Of a DNA stretch of 64,000 nt, positions 12,100-25,085 are shown piece by piece. Both the position numbers and the translations under genes were made by a program. Each line of letters starts with the position of its first letter. The stretch's first letter is position 1. The stretch lies in NCBI GenBank assembly GCA_030762175.1, contig CM060842.1:46705001-46769000 (forward strand), read 5' to 3'. This stretch comes from Metallyticus violacea (Eukaryota > Arthropoda > Insecta > Mantodea > Metallyticidae). Under the pieces are notes generated by a model. It did no database searches. It saw only the letters and a program-made list of their open reading frames with translations, and was not told the origin of the DNA.

Positions 12100-14900
12100 A
12101 TTAATAAGAAGAATATAAAATACTATAAAACTGGATTTTCCATGAACTTTTTCTCGCAAATAGAGCAGTTTTTATTTGTACTGAAATAAAGCGCTAATAA
12201 TTGGCCAAAGTACAAACTGGTAGGAGTTTATTAATGATTATAATACGTTGTTGCTTTCATTTCGGTTGGTTGATTAGCTCCGTGGAAATGCTTTAATTGC
12301 AAAATCTTCCTTCTGAGTAAAATGCTCAGATAAAAATTAGTTTACTGCCTACGAAAATTGTTAATCTATTTATTGCTAAAACTTGCTCTTATTGATTTAC
12401 ATTTTCAGATTTTTACACTAGCACGCAGTCAAAATGCACCTCTCAAGTTTAGGTATTGAACACATATACACGGAGTGAGTCATTGCAACACTTTATGGAT
12501 CATTAAAGGTATTGCATCTCCAAATATTTTAAAATTGCAGTACTGAAACCTAGCGTTTAGGTAATGACAGAGCGCAATGGTGAAGAAAGTCGTAAGACCT
12601 TCCCTCCCACATGGAATGTCCACCATAAACTTGACATAGAAGGCGACGAGATCATGCGTGACCCAGGAGGCCTTGCTCCACTATGTGGTGAGGGTGTACC
12701 TAAGTTGGGAAACCTGCAGAGATTGCGCTGCTTGCTATAGACATATTCCAGCTCACAATAGAATCATTTGAATAGTAGGTTATCTGTAGTTTAATGTATG
12801 TATTCTTTGAGCACCTAGATATTTGCGTTTCTTATAGTTTAGTTCATTCACAGTATACGTGAAAACCAGATCTGTATCTGTAGCGTAGAGAATAAATCAA
12901 ATGATTCTAAAATGTTATGAAACTCTTAAATTAATAAGATATGTTTGTTTCAGTGTATATTTAGGCGTTTTTCTATTATTTTTTTAAAATTTAAACGGGA
13001 TCTTACGTCACTTCATAACGTCATGTTTGCCAAGCCTAACCGAAACCAGAATCTAACTATTGTTTTCTCTATACGAGTGTTTTTGTTTGTTTTTTATTTC
13101 AAATAATTATACAAGAGTTTTGTGCTTGTTTTTTATTATTAACATGACATTCTGCTAATTGCGAATTTAAACCATATAATCCCTTTAAAGAAAGAATCAT
13201 TCAACTTTATTTTTGACTTGAAATCAACGTATGTGATAAAAGATTTGTAATAGTCTCAGAAATATTTAAAAGCAAAAAATGATTTTAAATCATTGAACTT
13301 GTTGCAAGTAATTCTTCATACATTGAAGTATATAGCAATTATACTCGAACCAATACTCCTGTTCGGAAGTAAATTTTAAGAGTACATTTATAATGTTCTT
13401 TTTGTAACATTCACGCCGCCCATATGAGATATTTTTAAAACATTTATTGAAGTTTTGTTACAATAAAACATAGATGACATTTATTTCTAGTTAGGATGAA
13501 GACATTACAAATCCGGATTCCACTGTGAAAAAAGGCATGGAATACGTCGTTTATATCTCGAGGATTAAATTAGCTACGCAATAATTTAAAAAATGAAGTC
13601 CCATTTACAATTAAATACAGGATACAATAAAATCAACAATACACAGTGCATTTGGAAATCATATTATAAGCAACCTTTCCCTACATTTTGTTCTTGAGAA
13701 ATAAATGGCGAAAATATTTCAATATTATTATAATTAATTTTATATGTTATTACATCGCTATGACAACGAAATGACATTTTAGGCTATGAACTCTTAAACC
13801 ATCACGATTTTAAATATTGTAATTAAATACAATTGAACAGTCCGACGTTTTAAGAATTTGAATGGGGCTTCATACATTTTGTATGTGGGAGTTCCATATC
13901 CTTCGTAATTGTTCTATAATTGTTAATGTCTTCTATGTTTACACTTTCTCTTTAAAAGCTCAAAGAATTGTAAAACACAAAATCTGGACTGAGAGATTTT
14001 TCCAGAAAGTTTCTAGTACTCATGTCCGAACATGTGTATCTTGGTAATTCCAATATTTCCCAAGGATAAAGTAAAAGATATGCATTTGCTGTAGCAGATA
14101 CGTTTCACCATATGAACAGCTATGAAGGTGCTCCAGTGTTCTGACAACATCGCTGGTTCTGCAACACTGCATTGCTAACTGAAGAATCTGAAAAAAAGCA
14201 GCAACATTTTCTGCAGTGTGGTGTAATTCTCCTCAAAGACAATGGAACATCTCGTCGAACTTCGTGACGTCAAGAACTCGTTTTCCACATCCTTCAGATG
14301 TCTCAAAGTGGAGAAACTAATGGGAGATCAACAGTTCGATATTGTCTCAGCTGGGAAAAAGTTTCTCAAAATTCGTTCAATCCCATCGTCTGCTACATTT
14401 CTTTGGTGAATGTTTGGTTCAAAATGATACTTTAAGAAAAATTTGTGTAATTAAATAATGTACTTTTTATGTTTTGTATTGACTATAATGCTGTAGGTAA
14501 CGACTGAAATTGCGCAATAGAAAGCATCTGTTTGTGACACATGGCAGAGTTTAAGATAGGGAAGGAAAAAAAAAAACACATTCGCAAAAATACACAAATG
14601 AAAATAAGGGTCAAACTGTAGCTGCAATCTGTGGGGAAATAGGAAATGAACTGCACTGTATATTGAAATGTAAGAAACGAAAAAAATGGATAGAAGGAAT
14701 ATGGTGTAAAACTTGAGAAAATTTACCGAAATAAATTACAAGAATTGTGTTGAGTAAAAGGGGATATTTAGACATAAGGAAATTAGGACGGTTCTTTAGA
14801 TAAGTCAGAGAAGAGTGGTTAAACAATAAGAAATAAGGTGGAACATTTTAGTCATTCTTTCCAATGAGTAAACCAAGATACCGGGCTTCCAGAATATGTT
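12100..14900. other. intergenic, nothing recognised
   Basis: No coding family, tRNA-like head or clear tandem repeat was found on either strand. Confidence 0.5.
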
Positions 14901-14914
14901 CTCACCGCTCTCAC

Positions 14915-15598
14915 GGTTTTGCGTCTCGGCCAAGCCAGCTCCCTTCTCCACTCACGGCCCCGGTGTCTTTCAACTTCCGTCTACATTCGTTCGTGAAGAC
15001 TTTAAGGAGTAAATGTCATTATAAATACGAATCAATGTCGCATTTTTGAGCAGTTTTTGCGGAATTTCCTTAGGTAATTGCCACCTTCCAGAAGTGCAAT
15101 TCACGATCTTGTGAATAAATTTGGTCCTATTGGTTCAGCACTAAAAATGAAACACACGCGAAGAAGTGCAGTTTTAAGACACATTAAACGAAATTGGCGC
15201 AAATCTGGAACGTTAATCAACAAAATCACTATCGAAATTAGCACAATAATTTGAGGTTTCTGTGTCTTCTGCACTTACAACAAAATTGTTAAAACGCAAA
15301 ACTTACAATTCTACACATGTCATTTGTTTACGACACTGTGAACCGTGTGTTATTCTGTGTGGTTTCTTTCATCGGTGACTGAATGGTTAATCGACCCACA
15401 GCTGTGTTGTTTTCAGACGAGGTCTGGTTCCATCAAAATTGTCTTCTCACACTAAATGCTCGTTAATTGTATTCTGAAAATCCAAATGGCATGCAATAAA
15501 CACCTCTTTATAATGGGAAATTGGAGTTTGATGTGCAATTAGCGCAAGATGTACAAGGTGCAGCCTGCTTTGGCATTTTCAGCTGCCGAGACGCAAAA
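14915..15598 (+). pseudogene. mariner/IS630-type transposase remnant with terminal inverted repeats
   Basis: The ends carry GGTTTTGCGTCTCGGC (about 14,917) and its reverse complement GCCGAGACGCAAAACC (about 15,583). Inside, near 15,410-15,490, FSDEVWFH followed by YSENPN matches the first catalytic-Asp region of arthropod DDE/D transposases of the Tc1/mariner (IS630) superfamily. Frames are broken and the element is too short for a full transposase, so it is an internally deleted, dead copy. Confidence 0.6.
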
Positions 15599-15635
15599 CC
15601 CCATGCAAACAGTTACGACATATTCTGAAAGCCTG

Positions 15636-15641
<6 letters not shown>

Positions 15642-15684
<43 letters not shown>

Positions 15685-15718
15685 TATTATTATTATTATT
15701 GTTGTTGTTGTTGTTGTT
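15642..15718. repeat. (ATT)n(GTT)n microsatellite
   Basis: A long ATT run passing into GTT triplets, the same composite as in the foldback left arm at 11.4 kb. Confidence 0.95.
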
Positions 15719-15719
15719 T

Positions 15720-18700
15720 TATTAGGTCCTTAAGCATCTATAGCCTTGGTGCCAATGAGTAATAGGATCTGGATAGTAAAAGCAACTCTCATGAAATAGA
15801 ATTACAGAAAAAGAAGAAAAAATTTGTTTGATAAGGGTTTTGAAATAGAAGGGTGAGAATCCTGTGCTTGAAAAATCGGTGATCAGAATCTTCACCCTTG
15901 TAAAAGTGAGTTTAGTGACTTCTGGAAGTACCGAAGGCTCTAGATCAACTAATTCTAGAGGATTATACATGTAAATGAATCATTCATAAATTATCTATAT
16001 TGCATGAATTTAGGTGCATTTATCTAATGCACATATTTTCCTTTTGTTACATTTCTTAAAAGTATATATAAAGTAAAACTGTAACTGTTGTTAAACCTAT
16101 AATTTGTACTAATTTTATGAAAATAATCATTTTAATTCAATTCAAATAAACTTTATATGAGCAAATTGATAAAAGCTTGTGCAGCATTCCAAATTATTAT
16201 ACGAAAGAATTCAGTGAAATAAATAAGGTTTGCAGAAACAATACTTTTTCTATGGAATTGTATTACTTTCAACTTTCAACCATTTAATGTGAAACGTTTT
16301 AAACCCAAGTTTAGAGAATAAATTACTCTGAACTTGCATATGTCTATTTGTATGAGCACCTCAAACATTTAAAACACTTGGGAAATCAAAGTTCTCTAGA
16401 GTAGACCCTTCAAGATTTATTGTTAAGAGTGTTAACTCTTTTTACTGAGAGGCGTTTTATAATTTCAGTTTGTACAAGATTCATTCAATCCTGAAGAAGC
16501 TCACAACTGTAGGGCGAAACGTCGGTTTTAAATCACAACAAGATGCGGCCTTCTGCGGAGACTCAGTACATCAACTAAATCCTCGCTGGCATCCTACAGA
16601 GGAAATTGTTCACCTAACTTCTCCAGAATCATCTGCAGTTTTAGAGCTAAGGTAATTGGACATGCCTACCTTATCCAAGTCCCCTAATCTCTCAATTAAA
16701 TTTATTAGGGGGGGTCAAGAGAAGAAATACACCTTCTTCTTCTTCTTCTTCTTCTTCTTCTTCTCAGGCCTAATGTGGTTGTCACATTTTTGCGCATTTA
16801 CATTCAATATATGTCACATTTTTAGAAATTGAGTAACAAAATGGGACAAATGAACAGTAGATGAAACTCTACACCTTATGTCGTATTTTTGCTAGAAATA
16901 TGAAAGGTTGCATTACTCAATGGTCGAAAGAGTTTAATTGAAGAGACCTACTGTAAAAACAGAAAAAAATTAATTAAAATAATTATAATAGGCAACCCAG
17001 AGGTGTCCCGGGAATTAAAGTTTGTATTTTACAGCAAAGGAAAAAAAGAAACAAAAAGGTGCCCCAAAACACATCTCGATGGGTATGGACATGTTTTAAA
17101 GATCAGTTACTGAGGATAGTCAGAAAGTAAATGATAATTTGCGTAATTCATAAAGAAGAAAAAATAAATTATTCGTGCCCTACAAAGGTGAATAATGAGA
17201 AAAAAAAGTCAAAATAATAATTGGAAGATGTTATAAAAACAGATACCGAAGACTAAACGAAGCTCATCAGGGCGTTTATTTCTCTCACGTTCTCTCAACC
17301 TGATATAGATGTCACAAGTAAACATATTCCAATAGTTGTGTCCACGTTCTTGCTTTGTCCAGTAAGGGCATACTTTAAGGTGAAATACAACTGAAAACAT
17401 AACTTTTAACATAATTGTTAATTGTAATTCATATCTGTGATTCTCATATACTTCTGACTTCTGAAACCATCATATTTCTTGGAAATAAAAGTTCCTTTTA
17501 CTTAATAAAACATTACGTACTGCATGTGTATCAACAAATCAAATACTTAAGAATCGGCCTATTCTCATTGCTTTAACGAAAGCAAAAGGTTAATAGTTGC
17601 GTTGTCAGCACACATTCCTCGGACTAGCCTCACTAGCCATCTCTCCAGCTCCCAGCAGTACATTCCTTCGGAATTCGCTAAAAACAACATACAGATATAT
17701 TTGCAGCTGTGTTGAGTTTTTTTTTTTTTTCCCCTCGTTCTACAGCTGGCCCATTTCTTTTAATTATTTTGAAGTCAGTTGGAATCAGTGGTGGTAAATG
17801 CTAGTGATGCAAAGGAACCATCTCTCATCATAAACCAGCCACTTTCAAGTTTATGAGGTCATTAATAACAGAAGGCGTTACTCTCAGCAGGGAGAGGTGA
17901 TTCTCAGGCGAGAATCAACATCTGCATTGCGCTCATTTTTGCAAGAGATAGCACACAACAAATAGGAAAAGCTGTTTAAGAACCCAAGTTGTATGGAACT
18001 CTTACATAGTTCGGAGAAATGCTTTATGAATTTAAAATATAATACTTCTTTTCTTGTTTTGTATTTGCTTAATTTATGTCCATTATGCACAGTCACAATA
18101 TGGAGAAAAGAACTTTTTAATTTCTATTGGCGTTACAAATCTTTGGAAGAAGCATAACCCCCCCTCCCAATATTGACAACTGACTGCCTTTCCAAAGAAT
18201 TTCCAAAACAAAAGTAAAAAAGTTAACATAGAAGTGTAAAGAACGTGTCGAACAAGAGATCTCCAAGCAGCATCTTTATAAGGTTATACCCAGTGATGTA
18301 AGTTTGCATCAAGCCGTAAGTATGTTGTAAAGGCGTGGGTTAAAATTGCAGAGGACCTTCGAGGTTAGATATACGACACTTGATAGTAGTGACCTTGCTG
18401 CCAGTTGGAACCGCTCCAACCAGCAATTAAGTAAACATGTCAACTGAAATTTGCAGAAATTGGTAACGTTTGTTTTTCTCGTATAATGTTTTAATGGTAT
18501 TTTTCGAGAGCACCAGAGGTCGCTACTTTCACACTTCTCAATGCTGGCATCACGTTGCAGTTATTTACAGCTAGGATTTTTTTTTTTTTTTAAGGGATCA
18601 TATGCCTTTGTCCCTGACCTAGTACAAACAACTAAATTGTTGGCCGAGTTTAGCGATATTTAATATACGGCAGTTCTAGGGAATGTATGGATCAATTAGT

Positions 18701-19180
18701 TCGTGGTATAAGCTAGTCTGGTAGCTTTACACGTTATTTAGGCAGATAGCATAAAAAATATAACTACTGAAGTTAAATTAAAATAAAAGGATACTTGGTA
18801 GTTGAACGCTACTTTAAACAGAATCGTTTATAAATATGAAAGTGATACATTTAACACTAGATATTACATTTTCTACCCCCTCCCCGGAATACTAAGTCAT
18901 AGTGATATGTAGAATGCAAGTTGTAAATGCATTTTTCAAAGAAGTTGTGCACCAAGTTTATTCATAGTGTAGGTGCACGGAATGGAAAATAAAAATTGTT
19001 TATCAGCGAAAACAGAGGGCGTTTTATATGCTATTGTACAGGATCCGCTTTCGGAAATTTGTTTTACCGATAGGAAGTTACTGCGTTAACAGCCTTGTCA
19101 TCTGTTTGAGTGCAATTATGTCGTGCGATCGAAACTCGTAGAGTGCATTTTTTGTTTCCTACGTTATTTACTGGTGATAA
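15720..19180. other. intergenic, largely unassigned
   Basis: It contains a hammerhead-like motif at 16,491-16,526 and a (TTC)n run at 16,734-16,764. Nothing else could be assigned. Confidence 0.5.
16491..16526 (+). ncRNA. hammerhead-like motif, isolated
   Basis: CTGAAGA at 16,491-16,497 and GCGAAACGTCGG at 16,515-16,526 flank a short CTC/GGG pairing. This spacing and the CGAAACGTC string resemble hammerhead cores seen in eukaryotic retroelements. I could not establish a stem I or cleavage triplet, so it may be a remnant. Confidence 0.35.
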
Positions 19181-19189
19181 ATAGAATTA

Positions 19190-19490
19190 ACAGTAGATGC
19201 TCGAAGCGCCTGTCCTCCTGTGTAAGATATGGCTGAATCACTTTGAAAAGAATTTGAGACAATCTCTGCAATTCATCTCCGGAATATTGTAATCTGCCTC
19301 CCGGATATTTTGTTTCAGCGCCTCAAGACACGTATCTTGTGCTGACAAACACAATGTTTTGAAATTTAACCAACAAATAATAATCGCATGGATTTAAATA
19401 TGGGGAAATAGAGAACCACGAACCCGAACTATATTCTATTTTCCCCATTTTCTTCACCTAACGCCACGAAAGGATAGGAAAGTGTTTCTA
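19190..19490 (-). pseudogene. mariner/IS630-type transposase C-terminal remnant
   Basis: The minus strand reads SPYLNPCDYYLLVKFQNIVFV (19,345-19,407) and then EALKQNIREADYNIP (19,277-19,322). This is the conserved 'SPDLTPCDFFLWG...LKxxI' end of arthropod mariner-like transposases. In-frame stops and shifts make it non-functional. Confidence 0.65.
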
Positions 19491-19595
19491 GCTGTGTTGT
19501 AATCGCATCACCTTATATAAAATACCCCTAATCTATTTCTACAGATGCCAAATTACTAAAAACGAATTTCATATTTTGTTTATGCACCGGTAAGC

Positions 19596-19641
19596 ATACG
19601 CTAATGATCTGAGCTGTTAAAGAGCATCCATAAATAAAATA
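19596..19641 (+). repeat. SINE family A, 3' tail
   Basis: It carries GCTAATGATCTGAG followed by TTAAAGAGCATCCATAAATA, matching 53,912-53,956. Confidence 0.7.
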
Positions 19642-19889
19642 ACTGGTAAGCATTAAGAGTACTTTTATTAAATGGGTCCAATAATGCGCTCGGTCATACA
19701 GTGGAAGTTTAATTACTCGACTAGGATTTATACTACTCCAGTACCTCTTGTTTTGCGAGTTCGCATATCCTGAAAAATTGAAATTAGCGTCACCTGTTAA
19801 TTTGAAAAAATGTTAGATTTGGGCCAAGAAGTTCTTCGTGCCTATGGTCGATAAACCAGTAATTAGAGAACCCCTCTTTTTTCGCAGTT

Positions 19890-20205
19890 CACAGGCTTTT
19901 ATCATACACAGCAGAAGAGTGTAAAAGATGCAACGGCTGAGTGGCTTTATACGCACTGCGACGGCTATACCAACTTGCTGAGCTAATGACTATCGAGAAG
20001 AAGTTTCTAATGGATAGCCACTTTCATTAAGTATCTCCTGTGTTGTTATTTTTTTTTATTTACTTATTTTATTTTATTTATTTTTTTTTTTTTTTTTTTG
20101 TTAGTCTCGACATCTTGTAAATGAAAACGCCTTGGGTTCGAACTTTGTTCAATATGAAAATTTCGCTTGCCGATGGAGATGTTACCTAGAAATTTAATAA
20201 TCAAC
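19890..20205 (+). repeat. SINE-like repeat, copy 2 (with 3,640-3,960)
   Basis: GGCTGAGTGGC (A-box-like) lies near 19,934 and TTGGGTTCGAACTTTG (B-box-like) near 20,132. It aligns along its length with the copy at 3,640-3,960 apart from the T-rich insertion. Confidence 0.55.
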
Positions 20206-23199
20206 ATTAATAAAATTTAATTGTAAACTAGTCATCTGTATTACATAATATAAATCAGCCTTTAAAGCGTCCAAAGAAAAGCATGGCGTCATAACTTTAT
20301 TAGATTGACGGTCGCTATCGAATGTCGGGGAAGCACTCACTCCTCGTAGGCTGTTATTGCGGAAAGAACAAACAGGTCCAGTAAATTCTGTAAATATGTG
20401 ATCTTAATCTTTCATGTATTAGACATTTAAAACTATATTTAGTTCTGCAAAATGCACCTTGAAGCGGTCAATATTTCTTTTTCCATTTTTTTTAAATAGA
20501 GTGTTGGTCTTCACTTTTTGTACGTGCATCATCTGTGTAATACCTCGATGTAAGTTTATTTTAATGTTTAAATCATACTTATAAATTATTTTTCATGTAT
20601 CCTCATTTTTACACACTTTTCTTATTTTTATCTGTATTTTTGTCAGCAATTCATGACTATTATAAAAATGTAATTATACCTTTGTTTTATTATGTGGCTT
20701 TTGTTTACTCCAATCAAGAACTTAATGTTTCTATAGTTATTGAATTTGATTTGCATAGTTACTAGAAATAGTATAATCCTGTTTTAAAATTGATACTTTT
20801 TCTATATTCTTGTTTCCTTTTACAGGCGATTATATTTTGCCAGTGATTACTTGGGGATACTATCACACATTTTTAAAATATACGGTATTTTATTCTTTTC
20901 TAAATTAAAAATAATAAAATTTTCTCCTAAAAAGTTAGTAAAAGTTCTGTTAATATATAATCTTGCTATGATATAGGAGAGGAAAATGTACATCATGAAA
21001 AAGAAAATAAAATAAAAAATATGAGTTAATGAAACTCATTTATGACACGTGCCACAAAATATCACAGAACGAGACAAAAAAAGAAATACAAGCATAATAG
21101 AGAAACTATACCAAAGAATATAGTTTTTAGCAGTATATGAATAAATCAAACAACCAATCTTTCTATGTTCATTATAAATGATGGAATAATACAACTACTA
21201 TTCTTTGAACATTAAAGGCTGCTCTAGTAAGGAAACTAGCACAAGTAACAAAAGCACGCGTAGATTGTGACTCGGGTAATGTCCAGCTGTGGCATATAGT
21301 AAGAATAAAAGCTATTTCATTTCAAATATGTAAAAAATCTGCCTCTCGTTTTATTTAAAGGGCAAAAAATTAAAACATTATTGGTCCATAAAGACTACAC
21401 TAACTCATATACATAAGAAAAAATTTATATACAGTTTTTGCATTAGCATTTTCAACAGCAATCATATATGTAAAACATAATGTAACATTTAATTGAATTA
21501 AACATATTATTTATTTTATTTTTCGGCAAGTTGGCAAACTGACTAAAGACTGATAGTAAAGTGCAAGAGTTAGCAACGACCTCAAGGTTAAGAGTAACTT
21601 CTGTGGGAATAGTAGTAGCGACAGTTAGCAAAAACAAGTTGTTTTGCCTCCAATTGGTTGCAGCAAGCAGTGTCCCACTTTATCAAATTACTTGCTACAT
21701 GTTGACTCATTAACCTCGAACTGCGTATGGCACACAACACCACAACATTGAATGTTGATCTCACCCTACTTGACTTGTAATTATTCTGCACATACAGTTA
21801 AGTGTAAAATAATAGTGAATAAAAATAAGTGGATTTCAGAAAGTCATCATGTACAGCATCCGGAGATCCAACAGTATCTAGGATGTCTCTCACTTGAACG
21901 TTCTTTTGAAAAGTTGCGTTCTTAGTGTGAGTGTTGCATTCTTCTCACTGACTGCAGTGGTGATCAAGGGATCATTTGTCTCTTTTAAGGCAACCCATTT
22001 CTATATTATTTTCGGAGTTCATTCATGCTATAGATTTTCAAAAAAAAATTCTCGACATTCTTCTTTCTGTCTTTTGTGCCTTATTGAAAACAAGAGAAAT
22101 ATTGAACATAATGCTCAAAACAAAACCTCTGCAATTTCAGAGGTTGGGGAGCTCAACTTGAAAATTGCCACCTCTTGTTATGTCAACTATACCTATACTT
22201 CGTTCATCACATCAAGAGACTTGTTTACGAATATCTGTAGATAGCCAGAGATAATCTACATAATGTAAGTACACATTTAGTAGCTTTGGAAATTATTATA
22301 ACGAAGAGCTTTCAGCTTATACTATTATCTTTAAGTGAATTAATGAATAAAATGATAATGCTGGTAACTGTGCTAACCAAAGTAAATAATCGTAACCAGA
22401 GAGCGTGACGAAATTCGCATATTGCACTGATGGACATACATAAATCGCGGAGTACCTCAGGATAAGGTTCTTGGGGTTTGTTATTCCCGTTATGTGTTAA
22501 CAAGCTACTAAATAATATATTGCATGTGTATCCCTCTTCACTGAGAATCAAACATTCTAAAAAGAGCAGGCAATCAATATAATGTACATACACAAATTAA
22601 GGAAGTTTTGAAATATCTCTAATAATGGTTATAAATAAACAAATGATATTCGTCTTCTTCACTTCACTATTTAGGCAAATTGCTCTCCCACATTCACAGA
22701 GAATCTTTACATCTGGGCCTTCCAACGTCTCGGAATCCCGATAGTCTCTAATGATATGCTAATTTAGATAAGTTGTTTCTACATGTTGTTCCCAATTAAT
22801 GTGAGACTTTTCGATTTTATCATGTATTGAATATATTTGTAACTCATTTCTAATGTCTTCATTCTTTATACGATCCAATTTTGCATATGTTTGGTTCGCT
22901 TAGGAAATTAATTTGTCTTTCGATGTTAATTTTGATCTTATGTATTAGTTTCCCCAACAAAGTATTATTTATACTGTTTACCCATTTCATTTAAAAAGTG
23001 TATAGAGTATCATCTTCTTTTATCTGTATTATAACAATGTCGTCAGCATGTAACAAAATATCAAAACTATCAATATAATTACATGTTATTCAATTACAAA
23101 TAACATTTTTCCAATTTTGGATAATGAGACATTATATAAAAAATAATCTGTAAAATACTGCATCCTTGTTCAAAACTTTATTTATTAAACGTTCTGCTG

Positions 23200-23202
<3 letters not shown>

Positions 23203-23234
<32 letters not shown>
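23203..23234. repeat. (CT)n microsatellite
   Basis: Uninterrupted CT dinucleotides inside the LINE remnant. Confidence 0.97.
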
Positions 23235-23236
<2 letters not shown>

Positions 23237-24052
23237 ACGAATCTGAATACTTGTATTAAACTTTGTGAGTAGCCTTTATTTTCGATTAGAGGCTTCTACT
23301 TGCTCTTTGGGATACTTTATTCAAAATTAATAAAAGTAGAATTTCTTTTTGCACATTAAATTCGTTACTTTACTTTGTATTTTGTTCTTCTGCTCACATT
23401 GGTTTGGTAATGTAGTATTCTAAATAAAAGAATGGGCCATCATATTTTAGAAGTGCTGTTGTTTATTCTGCCAAGTCCAGTTAATTTCTGTACTTTTTAA
23501 AATGTAATGCTTGTTAGAGTTCTTGAACCGTAATCACATCTGCTTGTTAATTTTACTTAAATTCATAATTTATAGGAAATTCATCTATTCTGCCCCATCC
23601 TGAAACCTCAAATACTTGCAGTCTTTTTCTTGTATAGGTTATTTTTTGCTATATTTTTTATTTTAAATACTTTATTGCTTCATATGCAAAACATTTGAAC
23701 ATCATTACTGATAACATTCTTTCTAGGATTTATGGTGTTACTCTCAGTGTTTGCGTTTCAAATTATTATTTTTTCTGTGTATCCAATTTTTGTGTGCATT
23801 TTTTATCGTTATATATCATTTCAATTTCTTTTTTCCAGATACTTAATCCTTTTCTAATTTCTTTTCTGTTCTTTTTCCGATTGCCTTCATATTTTGCTTT
23901 CAATGTATTTTCATTGCTTTTTAATACTGTTCTCTTCTATTTTTGAGATATTTTCAGAAGAATGAATTCATTAAGTAATCTGTTATGTCATTGTTAACAT
24001 AAACATCTTATACCATCCTCTTTTGAAACATAAACTTCATAGCTACGTCAGC

Positions 24053-24101
<49 letters not shown>
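24053..24101. repeat. (ATT)n microsatellite
   Basis: About 16 ATT units inside the LINE remnant. Confidence 0.97.
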
Positions 24102-24619
24102 TGATCTTAACGTTTTTCCATTTAATTCGAAAGTAAAAGTTTTTCCCCCCGCACTAAGAATGATCTGATTTTTCACTCCATGTATAAACATGTAAATCTT
24201 GTAATTGCAATGCCATTTTATTATTTATTAAAATATAATCTATAATAGTTTTAAAACTTTTCGTACTCAATGTTATACTTATTAATATCTTATTTTCCAA
24301 AAGCTTTATATGTTATTTTACAATTGATGTTAGTAGCTAACTAAGTTTTCTGTCTATTGCAATGTAAGCAAATTCTCCTACTATTTTCAAGATTGGTATA
24401 TTTTCCACTCTTGCATTAAAATCACAAAGTATAGTATAGTCTTGTTATTTTATTCAACAATTTTAAGTTGTTCATTAAAATATTCCTGTCTGTTCTTTCT
24501 TGCCTTCCTAGGGAGCACAAATGCCAACAATTGTTAAGTCTCGTTCTCTGTATATTTTTATCTTGTAGTAATCAGAAATTCATCCACGGAAAATGGTATA
24601 GGTGCCACTAAAATATTTT

Positions 24620-25050
24620 TTGTTCTTTCATAGATATTGGTATATCTGCATTCCATTAACCTGGTATCGGATACATGGTCCTACTGGTTCAAAACAAAAT
24701 CGCCTCCTTAGATGACACGTGATGTAAACTTCAAAAATAGTTTCTATGGGAACTAACCAATGCCTATGCAATATACAATAAACAGGTAGCAAACATAAAA
24801 ACCTATAAGTGATATTAAGGATTGAACCACTTTTCATGTGATTAAAAAAGGTGCAAAACTTCACAATCTTTCAGATATGGACAAGTTCAAATAGTCCTAT
24901 GAAAGGAGTTTCTGCAGAGAAGAAGGACCTTTTATATGCTACAGTTCATGAATGTTAAATATCATAAATACTATTTGCAATATGCAAATCTGCGACCGTA
25001 TCTAGTAGGCATCTACAATTAAAAAAAGAATATAATTCTATAATATCCAT
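24620..25050. other. no assigned feature
   Basis: This is possibly the 5' part of the LINE endonuclease (minus strand) down to about 24,670. Beyond that nothing is recognised. Confidence 0.4.
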
Positions 25051-25051
25051 A

Positions 25052-25053
<2 letters not shown>

Positions 25054-25083
<30 letters not shown>
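25054..25083. repeat. (AT)n microsatellite
   Basis: AT dinucleotides directly abutting the ~145-bp tandem array. Confidence 0.95.

Positions 25084-25085
<2 letters not shown>

Larger units (their letters stand above)
19500..22670. other. intergenic, mostly unassigned
   Basis: It contains a SINE A tail (19,596-19,641), the second SINE-like copy (19,890-20,205) and T-rich tracts near 20,045-20,100. I recognise no coding family in the several 60-116-codon frames near 21.4-22.6 kb. Confidence 0.5.
22680..24600 (-). pseudogene. RTE-like LINE remnant (endonuclease plus RT)
   Basis: The minus strand carries, in order, an AP-endonuclease-like part and an RT-like part. LTIVGICAP and a DFNARV-like stretch lie at about 24,530-24,400, IIDYILINNK and SDHS at 24,255-24,160. 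FEQGC (23,158-23,175) and LLHADDIVIIQ (23,023-23,053) are RT motifs with the catalytic Asp pair. The order and spacing fit RTE-clade LINEs. Many stops and two microsatellites, (CT)n and (ATT)n, interrupt it. Confidence 0.7.

Noticed and set aside
21894..22244. 116-codon plus-strand frame with overlapping frames
   Set aside because: AT-rich, no domain-like pattern, and several competing frames of similar length.
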